From Tubulanus polymorphus (lineage: Eukaryota > Nemertea > Palaeonemertea > Tubulaniformes > Tubulanidae): DNA of 39,399 bases. The translations under genes and the position numbers were made by a program. The stretch spans positions 64,001 through 103,399 of the forward strand of contig NW_027437452.1 in assembly GCF_964204645.1 (NCBI RefSeq), in the 5' to 3' direction. The notes under the pieces were generated by a model. The model made no database searches. It was not told the origin of the DNA and saw only the letters and a list, made by a program, of their open reading frames with translations. The first letter of the stretch is position 1. Every line of letters starts with the position of its first letter. Of this stretch, positions 36,681 to 39,399 are shown piece by piece.

Positions 36681-39399
36681 GTTTTTCCGATCGGGGGAAT
36701 ATTTGATACGAAAACGTCTTTTCTCGCGCTGTACGACGTTTTCGCGTCGAAAAGTGTTTTTCCTGACGATTTGAGCGCTTTTACGCATCGACATTGTCGT
36801 TTTCCCGATAGGGGAATATTTGATACGAAAACGTCTTTTCTCGCGCTGAACGACGTTTTCGGGTCGAAAAGTGCTTTTCCTGACGATTTGAGCGCTTTTA
36901 CGCATCGACATTGTCGTTTTCCCGATAGGGGGAATATTTGATACGAAAACGTCTTTTCTCGCGCTGAACGACGTTTTCGGGTCGAAAAGTGCTTTTCCTG
37001 ACGATTTGAGCGCTTTTACGCATCGACATTGTCGTTTTTCCGATAGGGGGAATATTTAATACGAAAACGTCTTTTCTCGCGCTGAACGACGTTTTCGCGT
37101 CGAAAAGTGCTTTTCCTGACGATTTGAGCGCTTTTACGCATCGACATTGTCGTTTTTTCGATAGGGGGAATATTTGATACGAAAACGTCTTTTCTCGCGC
37201 TGAACGACGTTTTCGGGTCGAAAAGTGCTTTTCCTGACGATTGAGCGCTTTTACGCATCGACATTGTCGTTTTTTCGATAGGGGGAATATTTGATACGAA
37301 AACGTCTTTTCTCGCGCTGAACGACGTTTTCCGTCCGAAAAGTGCTTTTCCTGACGATTTGAGCGCTTTTACGCATCGACATTGTCGTTTTTCCGATAGG
37401 GGGAATATTTGATACGAAAACGTCTTTTCTCGCGCTGAACAACGTTTTCGGTCCGAAAAGTGCTTTTCCTGACGATTTGAGCGCTTTTACGCATCGACAT
37501 TGTCGTTTTCCCGATAGGGGGAATATTTGATACGAAAACGTCTTTTCTCGCGCTGAACGACGTTTTCGGGTCGAAAAGTGCTTTTCCTGACGATTTGAGC
37601 GCTTTTACGCATCGACATTGTCGTTTTTCCGATAGGGGGAATATTTGATACGAAAACGTCTTTTCTCGCGCTGAACGACGTTTTCGGTTCGAAAAGTGCT
37701 TTTCCTGACGATTTGAGCGCTTTTACGCATCGACATTGTCGTTTTCCGATAGGGGGAATATTTGATACGAAAACGTCTTTTCTCGCGCTGTACGACGTTT
37801 TCGGGTCGAAAAGTGCTTTTCCTGACGATTTGAGCGCTTTTACGCATCGACATTGTCGTTTTTTCGATAGGGGGAATATTTGATACGAAAACGTCTTTTC
37901 TCGCGCTGAACGACGTTTTCGCGTCTAAAAGTGCTTTTCCTGACGATTTGAGCGCTTTTACGCATCGACATTGTCGTTTTTCCGATCGGGGGAATATTTG
38001 ATACGAAAACGTCTTTTCTCGCGCTGTACGACGTTTTCGCGTCGAAAAGTGTTTTTCCTGACGATTTGAGCGCTTTTACGCATCGACATTGTCGTTTTCC
38101 CGATAGGGGGAATATTTGATACGAAAACGTCTTTTCTCGCGCTGAACGACGTTTTCGGGTCGAAAAGTGCTTTTCCTGACGATTTGAGCGCTTTTACGCA
38201 TCGACATTGTCGTTTTTCCGATAGGGGGAATATTTGATACGAAAACGTCTTTTCTCGCGCTGAACGACGTTTTCGGGTCGAAAAGTGCTTTTCCTGACGA
38301 TTTGAGCGCTTTTACGCATCGACATTGTCGTTTTTTCGATAGGGGGAATATTTGATACGAAAACGTCTTTTCTCGCGCTGAACGACGTTTTCGGGTCGAA
38401 AAGTGCTTTTCCTGACGATTTGAGCGCTTTTACGCATCGACATTGTCGTTTTTTCGATAGGGGGAATATTTGATACGAAAAGTGACGTCTTTTCTCGCGC
38501 TGAACGACGTTTTCCGTCCGAAAAGTGCTTTTCCTGACGATTTGAGCGCTTTTACGCATCGACATTGTCGTTTTTCCGATAGGGGGAATATTTGATACGA
38601 AAACGTCTTTTCTCGCGCTGAACAACGTTTTCGGTCCGAAAAGTGCTTTTCCTGACGATTTGAGCGCTTTTACGCATCGACATTGTCGTTTTCCCGATAG
38701 GGGGAATATTTGATACGAAAACGTCTTTTCTCGCGCTGAACGACGTTTTCGGGTCGAAAAGTGCTTTTCCTGACGATTTGAGCGCTTTTACGCATCGATA
38801 TTGTCGTTTTTCGATAGGGGGAATATTTGATACGAAAACGTCTTTTCTCGCGCTGAACGACGTTTTCGGTTCGAAAAGTGCTTTTCCTGACGATTTGAGC
38901 GCTTTTACGCATCGACATTGTCGTTTTTTCGATAGGGGGAATATTTGATACGAAAACGTCTTTTCTCGCGCTGAACGACGTTTTCGCGTCTAAAAGTGCT
39001 TTTCCTGACGATTTGAGCGCTTTTACGCATCGACATTGTCGTTTTTCCGATCGGGGGAATATTTGATACGAAAACGTCTTTTCTCGCGCTGTACGACGTT
39101 TTCGCGTCGAAAAGTGTTTTTCCTGACGATTTGAGCGCTTTTACGCATCGACATTGTCGTTTTCCCGATAGGGGGAATATTTGATACGAAAACGTCTTTT
39201 CTCGCGCTGAACGACGTTTTCGGGTCGAAAAGTGCTTTTCCTGACGATTTGAGCGCTTTTACGCATCGACATTGTCGTTTTCCCGATAGGGGGAATATTT
39301 GATACGAAAACGTCTTTTCTCGCGCTGAACGACGTTTTCGGGTCGAAAAGTGCTTTTCCTGACGATTTGAGCGCTTTTACGCATCGACATTGTCGTTTT
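36660..39399. repeat. 11-mer/9-mer HOR series at the right edge
   Basis: The module from the ATCGGGGG/TGTACG/GTGTTTTT monomer to the next such monomer recurs with starts near 36690, 37984 and 39049. The ATATTTAATA marker at 35755 and 37052 gives a step of 1297 bp (11 monomers minus 1 bp). The step from 37984 to 39049 is 1065 bp, or nine monomers plus 3 bp net, from a 4-bp GTGA insertion at 38482-38485 and a 1-bp loss near 38808. Two monomers have dropped out of the later copy. Confidence 0.7.
38482..38485. other. GTGA 4-bp insertion in one monomer
   Basis: Where other monomers read GATACGAAAACGTC, this one reads GATACGAAAAGTGACGTC. The inserted bases resemble the GAAAAGTG found at the monomer junction, so a template slip between the two GAAAA tracts is a likely origin. 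It is a private marker for this copy. Confidence 0.9.

Larger units (their letters stand above)
3311..39399. repeat. 118-bp satellite array, about 306 head-to-tail monomers, open at the right edge
   Basis: The monomer, counted from CTTTTCCTGACGATTTGAGC, is 118 bp. The marker CCTGACG recurs at 3318, 3436, 3554 and 3672, and so on to the end. The first full monomer starts at 3313 and the last one is cut after 47 bp. Arithmetic gives about 306 full copies, three of them 97 bp long. All copies have one orientation and I found no foreign insertion. GC is about 46% (54 of 118 in a common monomer). Common variants: CCCG, TCCG, TTCG or CCGG after the third T-tract; ATAGGGGG or ATCGGGGG; GTCTTTT, GTATTTT or GTCTCTT; CTGAACGAC, CTGTACGAC or CTGAACAAC; and a variable stretch around GTTTTCGGGTCG. 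Short reading frames inside it are repeat artefacts. The family is not recognised. Confidence 0.98.

Noticed and set aside
6759-38918. Many minus-strand reading frames of 63-186 codons within the array, with peptides such as MSMRKSAQIVRKSTF
   Set aside because: They are translations of the satellite. The 118-bp period shifts the frame by one base per monomer, so frames open and close in a fixed cycle; longer ones result only from small indels (for example 13842-14402 and 38194-38625). No start context, domain or codon constraint supports them.
3311-39399. CRISPR array
   Set aside because: The whole 118-bp period is repeated, with no unique spacers between conserved repeats, no cas genes, and a eukaryotic setting.
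3311-39399. CENP-B box in the monomer
   Set aside because: I looked on both strands for TTCG-N4-A-N2-CGGG. TTCG and CGGG occur but not at the required spacing in any common variant.
3311-39399. RNA polymerase III internal promoter (B-box-like GGTTCGA in some monomers)
   Set aside because: Only the GGTTCG variant matches the first seven bases; the CC that should follow is absent and there is no A box at a fitting distance.
3311-39399. G-quadruplex potential of the GGGGG run
   Set aside because: There is only one G-run per 118 bp, so no intramolecular quadruplex motif forms.

Overview
The window is eukaryotic, most likely from an invertebrate metazoan. It holds the 5' part of a tyrosine-recombinase (YR, DIRS/Ngaro-type) retrotransposon on the minus strand, followed by a very long satellite array that runs off the right edge. 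Nothing bacterial or phage-like is visible, and the species and the satellite family cannot be named from the sequence alone.

Left region (1 to about 3310, minus strand). Reading right to left, the order is: an SGNH/GDSL-type hydrolase ORF with its catalytic motifs intact (3045-2425); an AT-rich spacer with a 26-nt poly(A) tract on that strand; a minisatellite of about 14 copies of a 54-bp unit (1231-2022); an intact DIRS/Ngaro-type Gag ORF with C-terminal Cys/His clusters (1147-176); and the first 71 codons of the Pol (reverse transcriptase) ORF (213-1), which overlaps the Gag end in another frame and continues beyond base 1. Gag would package element RNA and Pol would copy it. The role of the hydrolase in such elements is unknown, and it may belong to a neighbouring element.

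Right region (about 3311-39399). This is an uninterrupted head-to-tail array of a 118-bp monomer, about 306 copies by arithmetic, all in one orientation, with no inserted gene or transposon. Monomers carry diagnostic variants, and strings of variants recur at multiples of 118 bp. The array is therefore a mosaic of higher-order repeats (HORs): a 15-mer tandem duplication of 1770 bp, an 18-mer of 2103 bp that includes a shortened 97-bp monomer, a duplication of about 3.7 kb, and copies about 6.7 and 15.8 kb apart. Each monomer holds a perfect 10-bp inverted repeat with a 16-nt spacer, a 6-bp dyad at the monomer junction, 14 CpGs (observed/expected about 2.3), and T/A tracts spaced about 20-21 bp apart. 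Variation is concentrated in part of the monomer while roughly the first 47 bp are nearly invariant. This suggests a functional (possibly centromeric or protein-binding) satellite, but no known centromere box was found.

The many short minus-strand reading frames in the array come from the repeat itself (118 = 3x39+1, so the frame cycles every three monomers) and are not annotated as genes.
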